Positions 36,084-44,905 of a stretch of 64,000 bases of DNA are shown in pieces. The stretch is from the NCBI GenBank assembly GCA_947591785.1, contig CANQDK010000002.1, positions 1-64,000 on the forward strand, read 5' to 3'. Source of the stretch: an uncultured Clostridia bacterium. Its GTDB lineage: Bacteria; Bacillota; Clostridia; Christensenellales; UBA1242. The translations under genes and the position numbers were made by a program. Under the pieces are notes generated by a model that saw only the letters and a program-made list of their open reading frames with translations, made no database searches and was not told where the DNA came from. Positions within the stretch are counted from its first letter, which is position 1, and each line of letters begins with the position of its first letter.

Positions 36084-37913
36084 TTATTCGATTGTCACAT
36101 CTGGGTCATTCCCATCAGTTCCGCTTCCTGTTCCATTGCCAGCATCACCTGTGCCTGCATTTTGGTTTGGATTTGCATTTTGATACATCTTTGTGAACAC
36201 TTCGTTTGAAACTTTTGTAAGTTCATCAAGTTCCTTTTTGATAACTTCTATATCATCACTTTCAAATTCTTTCTTTGCTTTTTCAATTTCGTCTTCAAGA
36301 CGTTTTTTGTCTTCAGCAGAAATCTTATCGCCATTTTCTTTCAAAAGTTTTTCGAGAGAGTAAACCATGTTGTCAGCATTATTTTTTGTTTCAACAAATT
36401 CTTTACGCTTCTTATCTTCTTCAGCATGTGCTTCTGCTTCTTTAATGGCTCTTTCGATATCTTCTTCTTTCAAGTTTGAAGAAGCTGTGATTGTAATGTT
36501 TTGTTCTTTGTTAGTTCCCAAATCTTTTGCAGAAACCTTAACAATACCATTTGCATCAATATCAAATGTAACTTCAATTTGTGGAACGCCTCTTGGTGCA
36601 GGTGGAATATCAGAAAGTTGGAATCTTCCTAAAGTTTTGTTTTGAGCAGCAAACTCTCTTTCGCCTTGCAAAACATGAATATCAACGCCAGGTTGATTGT
36701 CAGCTGCGGTTGAGAAAATTTGAGATTTCTTTGTTGGAATAGTTGTGTTTCTTTCAATAAGTTTTGTAAACACTCCGCCCAGAGTTTCAATACCAAGTGA
36801 AAGTGGTGTAACATCAAGAAGAAGGACATCTTTAACTTCTCCTGCCAAAACACCTGCTTGAATTGCAGCACCAACGGCAACACATTCATCTGGGTTAATG
36901 CCTTTAAATGGTTCTTTTCCAGTGTATGATTTAACAGCTTCAACAACAGCAGGAATTCTTGTTGAACCACCAACAAGGATAACTTTATCAATCTGTGATT
37001 TTGAAAGTTTTGCATCTTTAAGGGCTCTTTCGCAGCACTCAATAGTTTCTTTAACCAAATCTTCTGTTATGGCATCAAACTTCGCACGAGTAAGTTCACA
37101 TTCCAAATGTTTTGGCCCATTTGCATCTGCAGTTATGAATGGAATTGAAACATTAACCATTGTTTTTGATGAAAGATCAATCTTTGTTTTTTCAGCCTCG
37201 TCTTTCAAACGTTGCATAGCAAGTTTGTCTTGTGAAAGATCCATACCACCATTTTTATTCTTAAATTCTTCAACCAAGAAGTCAATAATACGATTATCAA
37301 AATCGTCTCCGCCAAGTCTTGTGTTACCATTTGTTGATAGAACTTCAAAAACATTATCTCCAATTTCAAGAATTGAAACATCAAATGTTCCACCACCAAG
37401 GTCATACACTAAGATTTTTTGATTTTGATTTTCACCTTTATCAAGTCCATAAGCAAGAGCTGCTGCAGTAGGCTCGTTGATAATTCTCAAAACATCAAGT
37501 CCTGCAATTTTTCCAGCATCTTTTGTTGCTTGACGCTGACTGTCATTAAAGTAAGCAGGAACTGTGATAACTGCTTGTGTCACAGGGCCGCCCAAATAAC
37601 TTTCAGCATCACTTTTAAGTTTTGAAAGAATCATTGCAGAAATTTCTTGTGGAGAATATTCTTTTCCACCCATTTTTGCTTTGAAATTTGTTCCCATTTC
37701 TCTTTTAATTGAAAGAATTGTGTTTTCGTGATTTATAATTGCCTGTCTTTTTGCAACTTTACCAACAAGTCTTTCGCCCTCTTTTGTGTAAGCAACAACT
37801 GAAGGAGTTGTTCTGTCCCCCTCTGCGTTTGCGATAACAGTTGGTTTTCCTCCTTCCATAACTGCAACACATGAATTTGTTGTTCCAAGGTCAATACCAA
37901 TAATTTTACTCAT
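36084..37913 (-). CDS. dnaK: Molecular chaperone DnaK
   Basis: The 609-aa Hsp70 has the ATPase domain (start [50 protein letters not shown]), the linker [19 protein letters not shown] and the peptide-binding domain with a helical lid. The tail is Gly/Asn-rich (about 25 residues ending DVTIE). It refolds proteins with DnaJ and GrpE. ATG follows AAAGGAG. It lies about 110 bases downstream of grpE and belongs to the CIRCE/HrcA-controlled operon. Confidence 0.99.
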   Translation of the reverse strand: MSKIIGIDLGTTNSCVAVMEGGKPTVIANAEGDRTTPSVVAYTKEGERLVGKVAKRQAIINHENTILSIKREMGTNFKAKMGGKEYSPQEISAMILSKLKSDAESYLGGPVTQAVITVPAYFNDSQRQATKDAGKIAGLDVLRIINEPTAAALAYGLDKGENQNQKILVYDLGGGTFDVSILEIGDNVFEVLSTNGNTRLGGDDFDNRIIDFLVEEFKNKNGGMDLSQDKLAMQRLKDEAEKTKIDLSSKTMVNVSIPFITADANGPKHLECELTRAKFDAITEDLVKETIECCERALKDAKLSKSQIDKVILVGGSTRIPAVVEAVKSYTGKEPFKGINPDECVAVGAAIQAGVLAGEVKDVLLLDVTPLSLGIETLGGVFTKLIERNTTIPTKKSQIFSTAADNQPGVDIHVLQGEREFAAQNKTLGRFQLSDIPPAPRGVPQIEVTFDIDANGIVKVSAKDLGTNKEQNITITASSNLKEEDIERAIKEAEAHAEEDKKRKEFVETKNNADNMVYSLEKLLKENGDKISAEDKKRLEDEIEKAKKEFESDDIEVIKKELDELTKVSNEVFTKMYQNANPNQNAGTGDAGNGTGSGTDGNDPDVTIE

Positions 37914-38026
37914 TTTTTTATTCTCCTTTTTTATTTTTTACATAATTTTTGTTTATTTTTTTAATTTTTAATTTTCTATTTTTATTTAAAATTCAAATTT
38001 AAATTGAACACTTTTTTATTATTTTT

Positions 38027-38782
38027 TTATAATTTATTTACAACAACTTTTGCATACCTTATAACTTTTCCGTTCATAGTCCAACCTGATTGATATTCTT
38101 CCAAAATTGTGTCGTTTTCTTTGCTTTCATCTTTGAAAACAGCAATAACATTGTGAAGATGTGGGTCAAAGTGCTGTCCAATTGAATTGATTTTTTCAAC
38201 TTTTAAACTGTTGAGAGCATCAAGAATTTTGTTCTCTATCATATTAATTCCAGTCAAAATATTCTCATCAGTCACACTCTTTTTTGCTTCTTTGAAGGAA
38301 TCCAAACAAGGTAAGAACACTTCTATCACACTTCTTGCACCCTCTTGCCGTTCGTGTTCAAGCTGTTCAGCAACACGCCTGCGATAGTTGTCAAAATCCG
38401 CTTGCAATCGTTGTGCCATCGCCAAATATTCTCCTGCTTCCAAACTTTGCTTTTGATTGCTTTCTTTCTTTTCTTCTACTTCGCTTTCACAAGAACATTC
38501 GCTTTCACATTTGCAATCGTCTCCGCAGGTGCAATGCCCTTCCTTATCTCGACAAGAACATTTTGAATCGCAAGTGCATTCTTCTCCACGATGGCAACCA
38601 CATTCTGGCGGACAGGAACATTCTCCTTTACAGCCACAGTTTTTGTGAGATTTTTTGTTCTCTCCATGTTCACAACAATCATCACAGTAGCATTCTTCTT
38701 CACATTCACAATTATCTTCAAAGTCATTAAGGTTTTCTAAATTGTCTTTTTTTATTTCTTTATTTTTCTTTGTCACTTTCAT
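38027..38782 (-). CDS. grpE: Nucleotide exchange factor GrpE with a 22-cysteine N-terminal region
   Basis: The C-terminal part (about 113-251) is normal GrpE: a long coiled coil (YLAMAQRLQADFDNYRRRVA), then the beta domain ending WTMNGKVIRYAKVVVNKL, which releases ADP from DnaK. Residues 25-98 are unlike any standard GrpE: 22 cysteines in 11 pairs, ten CxC and one CC, separated by acidic or basic residues and a few His and Gly. The spacing is metallothionein-like and suggests binding of several Zn, Cu or similar ions, or a redox switch. The reading frame is continuous and the start is fixed by GGAG before ATG 38782, which overlaps the hrcA stop (ATGA). The extension is therefore translated as part of GrpE. 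Total length is 251 aa against roughly 180-200 usual. Confidence 0.96.
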   Translation of the reverse strand: MKVTKKNKEIKKDNLENLNDFEDNCECEEECYCDDCCEHGENKKSHKNCGCKGECSCPPECGCHRGEECTCDSKCSCRDKEGHCTCGDDCKCESECSCESEVEEKKESNQKQSLEAGEYLAMAQRLQADFDNYRRRVAEQLEHERQEGARSVIEVFLPCLDSFKEAKKSVTDENILTGINMIENKILDALNSLKVEKINSIGQHFDPHLHNVIAVFKDESKENDTILEEYQSGWTMNGKVIRYAKVVVNKL

Positions 38783-39762
38783 TCTCCTTTTTCTCCTGCA
38801 AGTTGTTCAACAACCACTTTCAGTGCAGAAGCAATGTTCAAATAGTCCATCTTTTGCGGGCCAAACACACCGATAGAAGCCACTTGTTTTCCGCCAACCA
38901 GAATTGGTGCTTTCACAACCGAACATTTTTCGTCATCGATAACTGCTGAAATCTCTTTATCATCGCTATCCAAAACTTCAATAAGTTCATTTTCGTTGTT
39001 TAGAGTTTTAAGCACTCTTTTTGCTTCATCAGCAGAACTGTCAACCATATCAGCCATGCCTTCCGCTTGCACATTTAAAAGTTTTTGTTTATTCAATCTT
39101 GACAGCCCCAAAATAACATTGTCAACCACTGCCTGAAAAGCTTTAATTTCTCCGCTCATACCTTTTTTAAATTGCTCTATGTTTGCAATTAAAAAACCAA
39201 CACTTTCGCCTTTGAAATATTTAGTCAAATAATTTGAAGCATCTTCACAACTTTTTGCAGGAGCAGAAATTTCAAGTTGCTGAGTGATATACCCATAATT
39301 TGTTCCAATCAGAACCAAGCATTTTTCTCCAAGCAATGGAACAATTTTAAATTCCTGCAAAATTAAATTCTCAATTCCATTGACAAGCACAACAGTTGGA
39401 TAGTTGGTTGCTTTGCTGACAAGCTTTGCAATTCCACTGACAATTTCGCTTAGATTTTGAGTGCGATTTTCAATAAGTTTTCGCACAGATTCAAGTTCAG
39501 CATTGCTTGCTTTTATGTTTTTAAGCATGTTTTGAACATAAAAACGATAGCCTTGTGCAGTTGGAATGCGTCCACCCGAAGTGTGAAGTTGTTTCAAAAA
39601 TCCCATAGCTTCCAAAGCATTGAGTTCTGCACGAAGTGTTGCAGTGCTGACACCAAGTGCCGTGCTATCCTTGACAGAACCACTTGTGATTGGAGCAGAA
39701 TCCTTGATAAACTCTTCAACAGCAATATTCAAGATTTTGATTTTTCTTTCGGAAAGTTCCAT
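38779..39762 (-). CDS. hrcA: Heat-inducible transcription repressor HrcA
   Basis: The 327-aa product has the N-terminal winged helix (ELSERKIKILNIAVEEFIKD; STATLRAELNALEAMGFLKQ; HTSGGRIPTAQGYRFYV) and the HrcA ligand-like domain. HrcA binds CIRCE and is folded by GroEL, so stress relieves repression. The start is ATG 39762; a longer frame would begin inside the CIRCE element and is rejected. It is the first gene of hrcA-grpE-dnaK-dnaJ, and its stop overlaps the grpE start by four bases. Confidence 0.97.
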   Translation of the reverse strand: MELSERKIKILNIAVEEFIKDSAPITSGSVKDSTALGVSTATLRAELNALEAMGFLKQLHTSGGRIPTAQGYRFYVQNMLKNIKASNAELESVRKLIENRTQNLSEIVSGIAKLVSKATNYPTVVLVNGIENLILQEFKIVPLLGEKCLVLIGTNYGYITQQLEISAPAKSCEDASNYLTKYFKGESVGFLIANIEQFKKGMSGEIKAFQAVVDNVILGLSRLNKQKLLNVQAEGMADMVDSSADEAKRVLKTLNNENELIEVLDSDDKEISAVIDDEKCSVVKAPILVGGKQVASIGVFGPQKMDYLNIASALKVVVEQLAGEKGE

Positions 39763-39788
39763 AAATTTAAAACCTTTAAACAAATCTG

Positions 39789-39815
39789 CTAGCACTCTCG
39801 ACTTGCAAGTGCTAG
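39789..39815 (-). promoter_or_regulatory. CIRCE operator
   Basis: CTAGCACTC and AAGTGCTAG arms separated by exactly nine bases match the CIRCE inverted repeat (TTAGCACTC-N9-GAGTGCTAA), with one imperfect base in the stem. It spans the predicted transcription start of hrcA, so bound HrcA would block initiation of the whole cluster. Confidence 0.95.
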
Positions 39816-39819
39816 CATT

Positions 39820-39848
39820 ATTATATGCCTATCAAAAGCAAAAGTCAA
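39820..39848 (-). promoter_or_regulatory. hrcA operon promoter
   Basis: -35 TTGACT (39843-39848), 17-base spacer, perfect -10 TATAAT (39820-39825) on the minus strand, immediately upstream of CIRCE. This is a vegetative sigma-A promoter, so heat control comes from HrcA. Confidence 0.9.
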
Positions 39849-40040
39849 ACATTTTTGTCAAAATTTTTAAAAATTTTTTATTTTTGATTTGTTGAAAGTT
39901 TTAAAACTCAATTTTTTCATTCTTAATCTCTATCCAAATAGACATTTCAAAAACACCTTTTGATTTTAATTTGTTTCATTATATTTGTTTCATTATAGAT
40001 GATTTTAACAATTATAAAAATATAATAATATAAAATATAT

Positions 40041-40208
40041 ATGAGTCAAACAGATGAAGATTTAGTATTATTTGCAACATCAATAGCAATGGAACTTGCA
40101 AGAGGTTTGGAAATGCAAGAAATTGAAGAACTGCGAAATCTCATTAATCAAATTTCTTGTTCACTAACAACTCTTATAAATTGCCGTTTTAAACATATAA
40201 AGAAATAA
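40041..40208 (+). CDS. Small helical protein of 55 aa
   Basis: A short frame from ATG 40041 encodes 55 residues starting MSQTDEDLVLFATSIAMELA and ending FKHIKK. It contains an amphipathic helix rich in Leu and Glu (EIEELRNLINQI) and two cysteines (SCSLTTLINC). The composition is that of a real small soluble protein, unlike the A/T-rich noise around it. No ribosome binding site is visible; the upstream bases are nearly all A and T. I believe similar small proteins occur in Clostridia but cannot name a family. The rest of 39850-40425 holds no other gene. Confidence 0.6.
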   Translation: MSQTDEDLVLFATSIAMELARGLEMQEIEELRNLINQISCSLTTLINCRFKHIKK

Positions 40209-40358
40209 AGATTATCTTTCAAAGAAAATAATATTGCGATGTTTTTCTATAAAAAATTTTTATTTTAATCTTATGTAATTTTAAAATCCATAAATCAAAA
40301 AAACAAAATTAAGGAACATTATACAAAAAATTCATTTAAAAAGAAAAAATACAAAAAA

Positions 40359-40397
40359 AATAAGAAAAATTGTAAAAAAACATCAAATTTTCTTATT
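40359..40397 (-). terminator. Probable rplI terminator
   Basis: On the minus strand AATAAGAAAA pairs with TTTTCTTATT, followed by TTTTTT. The stem is only A-T rich and the loop is long, so it may be weak. It is the only candidate after rplI. Confidence 0.45.
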
Positions 40398-40425
40398 TTT
40401 TCAAAGATTTTTCAATTTTTAGCAT

Positions 40426-40869
40426 TTACAAATTTTCAACTGTAACAACAAATTTTGCAGTTATTTCTGGATAAATTCTTGCCAAAACATTATAATTTCC
40501 AACAGCTTTTATTGGCTCTTTAATTTCGATTTTCTTTTTGTCCAATTTGATTCCAATCTTTTCAAAAGCATCTGCAATTTCCTTTGCAGTCACAGAGCCA
40601 AAAGTTTTCCCATTTTCTCCGCATTTAATTTTCAACAAGATGTTTTGCCCCTCAATTTGTTTTGCAACTCGTTTTGCTTCCAAAATTTCTTGTTGCTTAT
40701 GATATGCCTGAGCATCTTTTTGTATTTTATTTTCACTCAAAGCGGAACTGTCTGCAATGCGAACATATCCATTTTTTATTAAAAAGTTTTTTGCATAACC
40801 ATCTGCAACCTCTTTTATTTCTCCTTTCTTGCCCGTTCCCTTAACATCTCTCAACAGAACAACTTTCAT
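40426..40869 (-). CDS. rplI: 50S ribosomal protein L9
   Basis: The 147-aa product has the L9 layout: the N-terminal rRNA-binding domain ([20 protein letters not shown], then GYAKNFLI), a long connecting helix and the C-terminal domain ([13 protein letters not shown]). L9 binds 23S rRNA at the base of the L1 stalk. ATG follows AAAAGGAGCATAGAAA. It is a stand-alone gene here rather than being linked to dnaB. Confidence 0.98.
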   Translation of the reverse strand: MKVVLLRDVKGTGKKGEIKEVADGYAKNFLIKNGYVRIADSSALSENKIQKDAQAYHKQQEILEAKRVAKQIEGQNILLKIKCGENGKTFGSVTAKEIADAFEKIGIKLDKKKIEIKEPIKAVGNYNVLARIYPEITAKFVVTVENL

Positions 40870-40908
40870 TTTCTATGCTCCTTTTGATAAAATATTTAAT
40901 TTATAATA

Positions 40909-40937
40909 AATTTATCATATTATGTTTGTTTTGTCAA
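40909..40937 (-). promoter_or_regulatory. rplI promoter
   Basis: Perfect -35 TTGACA (40932-40937), 17-base spacer, -10 TAAATT (40909-40914) with a TGA extension on the minus strand. Confidence 0.6.
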
Positions 40938-40985
40938 GAAAAGGAAAAAATATATGGAGCATAAGAGAGTATTTTTGGAGGTTTT

Positions 40986-41297
40986 ATGGATATTCGTTGT
41001 AGAAAAACAAGTTGCAGATATAATGATAAATATACCTGCAAAGCAAAAGAAATTCAAGTTAGGCAAAATGCTGAATGTGGAAAATATGAAAAAGGAAACA
41101 AACCGCCAGTTGATAAAACAAAATGGATTTTCACAGACACTCCCCCTGAATATGCACCTCAACGCGACAGTGCAACGATAGAAATTGGATGCAATGCACA
41201 CTGCCTTTTCAATCAAGACGGAAAATGCGTTGCAAACGGAATCACTTTAAATGACTTAAAAGAAAAACCATTTTGTGTTACATTTCTTAAAAAATAA
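40986..41297 (+). CDS. DUF1540 cysteine-rich protein
   Basis: The 103-aa product has two cysteine clusters of the DUF1540 type: CRKTSCRYNDKYTCKAKEI at the N-terminus and CNAHCLFNQDGKCVANGI near the end, with further cysteines. DUF1540 proteins are small, probably metal-binding proteins common in spore-forming Firmicutes; their function is unknown. ATG 40986 follows TTGGAGGTTTT; a different frame starting slightly earlier is a shadow. It is divergent from rplI. Confidence 0.85.
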   Translation: MDIRCRKTSCRYNDKYTCKAKEIQVRQNAECGKYEKGNKPPVDKTKWIFTDTPPEYAPQRDSATIEIGCNAHCLFNQDGKCVANGITLNDLKEKPFCVTFLKK

Positions 41298-41504
41298 AAA
41301 ATATTAAGTTTTATAAAATTATAAATTTTAAATGTATCAAAATCTAGATAAAAAAATTCAAATAATATAAATTTGGATAATATAAATTTAAATAATAAAG
41401 ATAAAAAATTAGAAAATAAAAATCTCATAAATTTTAACAAAAAATTAACATTTTAAATATCCTCTTCATATTTTATTAATGTATGGACTTTAAGGAGGTT
41501 TAAA

Positions 41505-42176
41505 ATGTCATTTTATATCAACAACACAAATCCCAACAGACCTGGACCAATATGTGGGAATGTGACAAGTGGAATATGTGAAAAAATTTTAATTCAAACA
41601 ACAAAAGTTTTTGATGCATGTGTTTGTTCCAGCACAGAAACTGGCATTATTTTAACTGGAACAGACTTCTTCCCAGCTGACCCTGTGCAACCACTTACAT
41701 ACGTGTCTGCCGAAAACACACAAGGTTCAGTTGCAACAATAAGCGATGTTGTGGTTGACAGATTAGAAAGTTGTCCAAATTATGCAAATGTTTCTTTCAC
41801 ACTCAGCATTCCAATTACAATAACATACAGTGATGCAAATGGAACACTTGGCTCCGCTTTGTCAACTCTCATTGTCAACAAATCAGTAATTTTGTTTGTT
41901 CCACAGCCAGCACTTTCTCCAGTTGATATTGTTGCCACAGGTTTATTCTCAAGCAGAATAGGCACTTTCACAGCACCAAATGTATTCACCGTTACAGGTT
42001 GCATACAGGTTATCGTCAAAGTTGTCAGCACAGTTGATGTTCTTGTTCCATCTTATGGCTATCCAGTTTTGCCACCATGTAAACAAGCACCACAACAAAG
42101 TGCATGTCCAGGACTGTCCAACTTGCCAATATACCCAACCGCAACAGCAATAAACAGCAGTATTCCACAAGTATAG
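41505..42176 (+). CDS. Cysteine-containing structural protein, possible spore-surface protein
   Basis: The 223-aa product starts MSFYINNTNPNRPGPICGN with no signal peptide. It is rich in Thr, Ser, Val and Pro with about ten cysteines, including CEKILIQTTKVFDACVCSS and PPCKQAPQQSACPG. It is mostly predicted beta. Composition and the missing signal fit Clostridial coat or exosporium proteins, but I do not recognise a named family. ATG follows TAAGGAGGTTTAAA, an excellent ribosome binding site. The sequence CATATTTTA (41469-41477) matches the mother-cell sigma-K -10 pattern CATAnnnTA, though the -35 is uncertain. It is monocistronic. Confidence 0.75.
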   Translation: MSFYINNTNPNRPGPICGNVTSGICEKILIQTTKVFDACVCSSTETGIILTGTDFFPADPVQPLTYVSAENTQGSVATISDVVVDRLESCPNYANVSFTLSIPITITYSDANGTLGSALSTLIVNKSVILFVPQPALSPVDIVATGLFSSRIGTFTAPNVFTVTGCIQVIVKVVSTVDVLVPSYGYPVLPPCKQAPQQSACPGLSNLPIYPTATAINSSIPQV

Positions 42177-42225
42177 CAAAATTAATTTTATATTAAGACA
42201 AATTAAAAAAAACTAAAAAAATAAT

Positions 42226-42253
42226 AAAAAACCATATTTTTTATGGTTTTTTT
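42226..42253. terminator. Bidirectional terminator between the 223-aa gene and rsmA
   Basis: AAAAAACCATA and TATGGTTTTTT form an 11-pair stem with a loop of about five Ts and A/T runs at both ends. It serves the two convergent genes. Confidence 0.85.
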
Positions 42254-42285
42254 ATTGATTTTTTATAAAATTTTTGTAATTTTTA

Positions 42286-43167
42286 TTATTTTAATAATTT
42301 ATAAATACTTAAAAATTCTTCTAAAGAAAATGTTTCAGCTCTTCTTGATAATGTTTTTTCATCAAGTTTTTCCTTTAAAAATTCTTTTGGAAATTTTGAT
42401 GAAAGATTATTAAGTAGCGTTTTTCTTCTCATTGAAAAGCATCTCTTAACAAACTCAAAAAATTCTTTTTTTTCAATATCTTTATGAGAATTTTCAATTT
42501 TTATATGCAAAAGTGCACTGTCAACATTTGGAACTGGATAAAAATTTTGTCGTCCAATTATTCGTGTGATTTGTGGAGTCCCATGAAATTTTGTCATGAC
42601 GGAAAGCACGCCATAATCTTTACTTCCAACTTTTGCACAAACCCGCTCTGCAACTTCTTTTTGAACCATAATTGTCAATGACATTAAATTTTCACTTTCT
42701 TCCAACAACTTAAATATAATTGGCGTTGTGATATAATATGGCAAATTTGCAACAACCTTGAAGCCATGGCTTTCACAAGATTTGCTTTTGTTTATTTTTT
42801 GTTCATTATTTTTATTTTTTTGTTTTTCTTTTGTTTCTTTTTGAGAAAGGCAATCTTTTTCTTCTTTATCATCAAAAAGAGTTTGCTCCACTTCCATCAT
42901 ATCTACATTCATAAAATCTTGAAAAACAAATTGAACATTTTTTAAATTCATACCAAGCAAAACATCTTTTAAATCCTTATCAATTTCAAAAGACAAAACC
43001 CTTTTTGCTTGTTTTGACAATTCTTGCGTTAAACTTCCAGCACCTGCACCAATTTCCAAAACAAAGTCATCTTCATTTATGCCAGCATCGTTCACAATGG
43101 CTTTAAGAAGATTTTTGTCTGATATAAAATTTTGTCCAAATTTCTTTTTAAAAACAAATTCACTCAT
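42286..43167 (-). CDS. rsmA: 16S rRNA dimethyladenosine transferase
   Basis: The 293-aa product dimethylates two adjacent adenosines in the 3' hairpin of 16S rRNA. Motif I is LEIGAGAGSLT (37-47), the catalytic NLPYYI is at 141-146, and RVCAKVGSKDYGVLSV and CFSMRRKTLLNNL follow. A Lys/Asn/Glu-rich insert at about 96-136 separates the SAM-binding and catalytic motifs; it is low-complexity and would loop out. I chose ATG 43167, where KKKFGQNFISD homology begins; a longer frame would overlap tatD. It follows tatD after only seven bases; rnmV, often between them in Firmicutes, is absent. Confidence 0.97.
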   Translation of the reverse strand: MSEFVFKKKFGQNFISDKNLLKAIVNDAGINEDDFVLEIGAGAGSLTQELSKQAKRVLSFEIDKDLKDVLLGMNLKNVQFVFQDFMNVDMMEVEQTLFDDKEEKDCLSQKETKEKQKNKNNEQKINKSKSCESHGFKVVANLPYYITTPIIFKLLEESENLMSLTIMVQKEVAERVCAKVGSKDYGVLSVMTKFHGTPQITRIIGRQNFYPVPNVDSALLHIKIENSHKDIEKKEFFEFVKRCFSMRRKTLLNNLSSKFPKEFLKEKLDEKTLSRRAETFSLEEFLSIYKLLK

Positions 43168-43174
43168 AATTTTC

Positions 43175-44062
43175 TCATTTTTTAATTTTAATATCATAAA
43201 GTCTTTTTGTGTTTTTTGTTGTCTGTTCAACAACTTCTTCAATTGAAACATTTTTTATTTTTGCAATTTTATCAGCAATATAAATCAAATTTTTAGGTTC
43301 GTTTCTCTTTCCTCTGAAAGGTTCTGGGCTTAAATAAGGGCAATCCGTTTCCAACAAAATTTTTTCAATTGGTAAAAATTGAACAACCTCTTGAATATTT
43401 TTAGCATTCTTAAAAGTCACAACACCACCAAACGAAAATGAATATCCAAGCTTAATCAATTCTTTTGCACTTTCAACACTTCCACCATAGCAATGGAGTA
43501 AACTTTCCCTGTTTACAGGATTTTCTCTTATGATTTTAAGAGTGTCCCCCATGGCATCTCTGCTATGCACAACAATAGGCTTCTTTAGTTTGTTTGCAAG
43601 TTGGATTTGATTTTTAAAGGCAAATTTTTGAAGTTCTTTAAAAAATTCAATTTCGACTTCATTATACTCATCAAAAAAGTGATAATCAAGTCCTATTTCT
43701 CCAATTGCAACAACTTTTTTGTTCTCACAAATTTTTTCAATTTTTTTTAAGCATAATTCAAATTGATGGCACGTTCTTTCAAAAAATTTTTCTTTTGCTA
43801 TTTCATCATCTTCTTTCAAAATTTCTTTTAACTGAACTATATCACAAAAATCCGAAACAACATTTTCTGGATGTATGCCTGCCGTTGCAAAAATATTGGA
43901 ATTTAAATTTGCAAGTTTTAAAGCTTCCTGCGAAGATTCCAAATCAAAACCTGCAGAAATAACACCTTCAACATTATTGGTTTCAAAATTCTTTATGATT
44001 TCCGCCAAATCATCTTTATATTTTTCGTCTGTTAGGTGTGCATGTGCATCAAATAGTTTCAT
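43175..44062 (-). CDS. tatD: TatD-family metal-dependent deoxyribonuclease
   Basis: The 295-aa product is a TIM-barrel metallohydrolase. Metal ligands are visible in FDAHAHLTD (N-terminus), AIGEIGLDYHFF, VHSRDAMGDT, LHCYGGS and LLETDCPYLSPEP. A helical insert of about 35 residues between the AGIHPENV and EIGLDY blocks is longer than usual (includes DDEIAKEKFFERTCHQFE). TatD proteins are 3'-5' exonucleases. ATG follows AAGGACAG. It is the first gene of tatD-rsmA. Confidence 0.96.
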   Translation of the reverse strand: MKLFDAHAHLTDEKYKDDLAEIIKNFETNNVEGVISAGFDLESSQEALKLANLNSNIFATAGIHPENVVSDFCDIVQLKEILKEDDEIAKEKFFERTCHQFELCLKKIEKICENKKVVAIGEIGLDYHFFDEYNEVEIEFFKELQKFAFKNQIQLANKLKKPIVVHSRDAMGDTLKIIRENPVNRESLLHCYGGSVESAKELIKLGYSFSFGGVVTFKNAKNIQEVVQFLPIEKILLETDCPYLSPEPFRGKRNEPKNLIYIADKIAKIKNVSIEEVVEQTTKNTKRLYDIKIKK

Positions 44063-44093
44063 TTAATTTCTGTCCTTAAAATAAATTTATTTT

Positions 44094-44122
44094 AGTTTAA
44101 CAAAAATTGCACTAAATGTCAA
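44094..44122 (-). promoter_or_regulatory. tatD-rsmA promoter
   Basis: Perfect -35 TTGACA (44117-44122), 17-base spacer, -10 TAAACT (44094-44099) with TGT extension on the minus strand, about 32 bases before ATG. Confidence 0.75.
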
Positions 44123-44238
44123 AGTTTTAATTTGCCATTCAATATTTTTATTATTTTTCAAATAAAAATTTGAATAATTTACATGATTTTTTTTAACATT
44201 TGCTCTTTTTTCGACTTTTTTCGCATACATATATTGAT

Positions 44239-44829
44239 ATGAACTCTTTTTGGATTATTATGATGCTTTCAAGCATTCTTGTTTTGCTAATCACAAACCC
44301 CGGTGCCGTCTTATCAGAAATGGTTTCCGCATCAACAAGTGCATTAAGTTTATGTATTGAATTATGTGCAGTGTATGCTGTTTGGCTTGGAATTATCGAA
44401 CTTGTTGATGCTAGCGGACTTGGACAAAAGCTTGCAAAACTGCTTAGGCCATTAATAAAAAAAATTTTCCGTGTTGAAAATCCAGAAACACAACGACTGA
44501 TTGCTTTAAATATTTCCGCAAACATGCTTGGGCTTGGAAACGCAGCAACTCCAATGGGTATAAAATCCATGCAAGCACTTGATGATGGAAGTGGAAAAGC
44601 AAATTTTGCAATGATAATGCTTATTGTCATAAACGCAACTTCCATTCAACTTCTTCCAACAACCGTGATTGGTTTACGGACAAGTGCAGGTTCAAATAAT
44701 CCAGCAGATATAATTTTGCCAACTCTCATTGTCACATTTTGCACCACAATATTAGGGATAACTTTAGTTTGCTTAGTGGATAAAATCATAAAAATAATAA
44801 AAAAACGACAAAAAAGTCGAAAAATTTAA
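44239..44829 (+). CDS. spmA: Spore maturation protein A (nucleoside recognition domain)
   Basis: The 196-aa membrane protein has several hydrophobic helices and the nucleoside-recognition (Gate) block: SMQALDDGSGKANFAMIMLIV after NISANMLGLGNAATPMGIK. In Bacillus, SpmA and SpmB contribute to spore core dehydration. I chose ATG 44239; a TTG at 44200 also opens the frame. No ribosome binding site is present. CATACATA just before the start resembles the sigma-E -10 (CATACAAT), which would fit the known mother-cell control of spm genes, but the distance would make the mRNA leaderless. spmB follows after 76 bases. Confidence 0.92.
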   Translation: MNSFWIIMMLSSILVLLITNPGAVLSEMVSASTSALSLCIELCAVYAVWLGIIELVDASGLGQKLAKLLRPLIKKIFRVENPETQRLIALNISANMLGLGNAATPMGIKSMQALDDGSGKANFAMIMLIVINATSIQLLPTTVIGLRTSAGSNNPADIILPTLIVTFCTTILGITLVCLVDKIIKIIKKRQKSRKI

Positions 44830-44905
44830 TATTTTTTCTAGAATTTATCAATTTTTTTAAAAATTTTATATTTACCACTTTAAAATTTAATATTAAGGAT
44901 TTTCT

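Noticed and set aside
38455..38730. Plus-strand frames opposite the Cys-rich part of GrpE
   Set aside because: They are mirror effects of the repeated TGC/TGT codons; the minus-strand frame is continuous with GrpE.
39762..39795. Longer HrcA starting inside CIRCE
   Set aside because: The GTG start falls within the operator, upstream of or at the predicted transcription start; ATG 39762 begins the conserved winged helix.
44193..44645. A 150-codon minus-strand frame opposite spmA
   Set aside because: spmA on the plus strand has clear family motifs; the opposite frame has no recognisable features.
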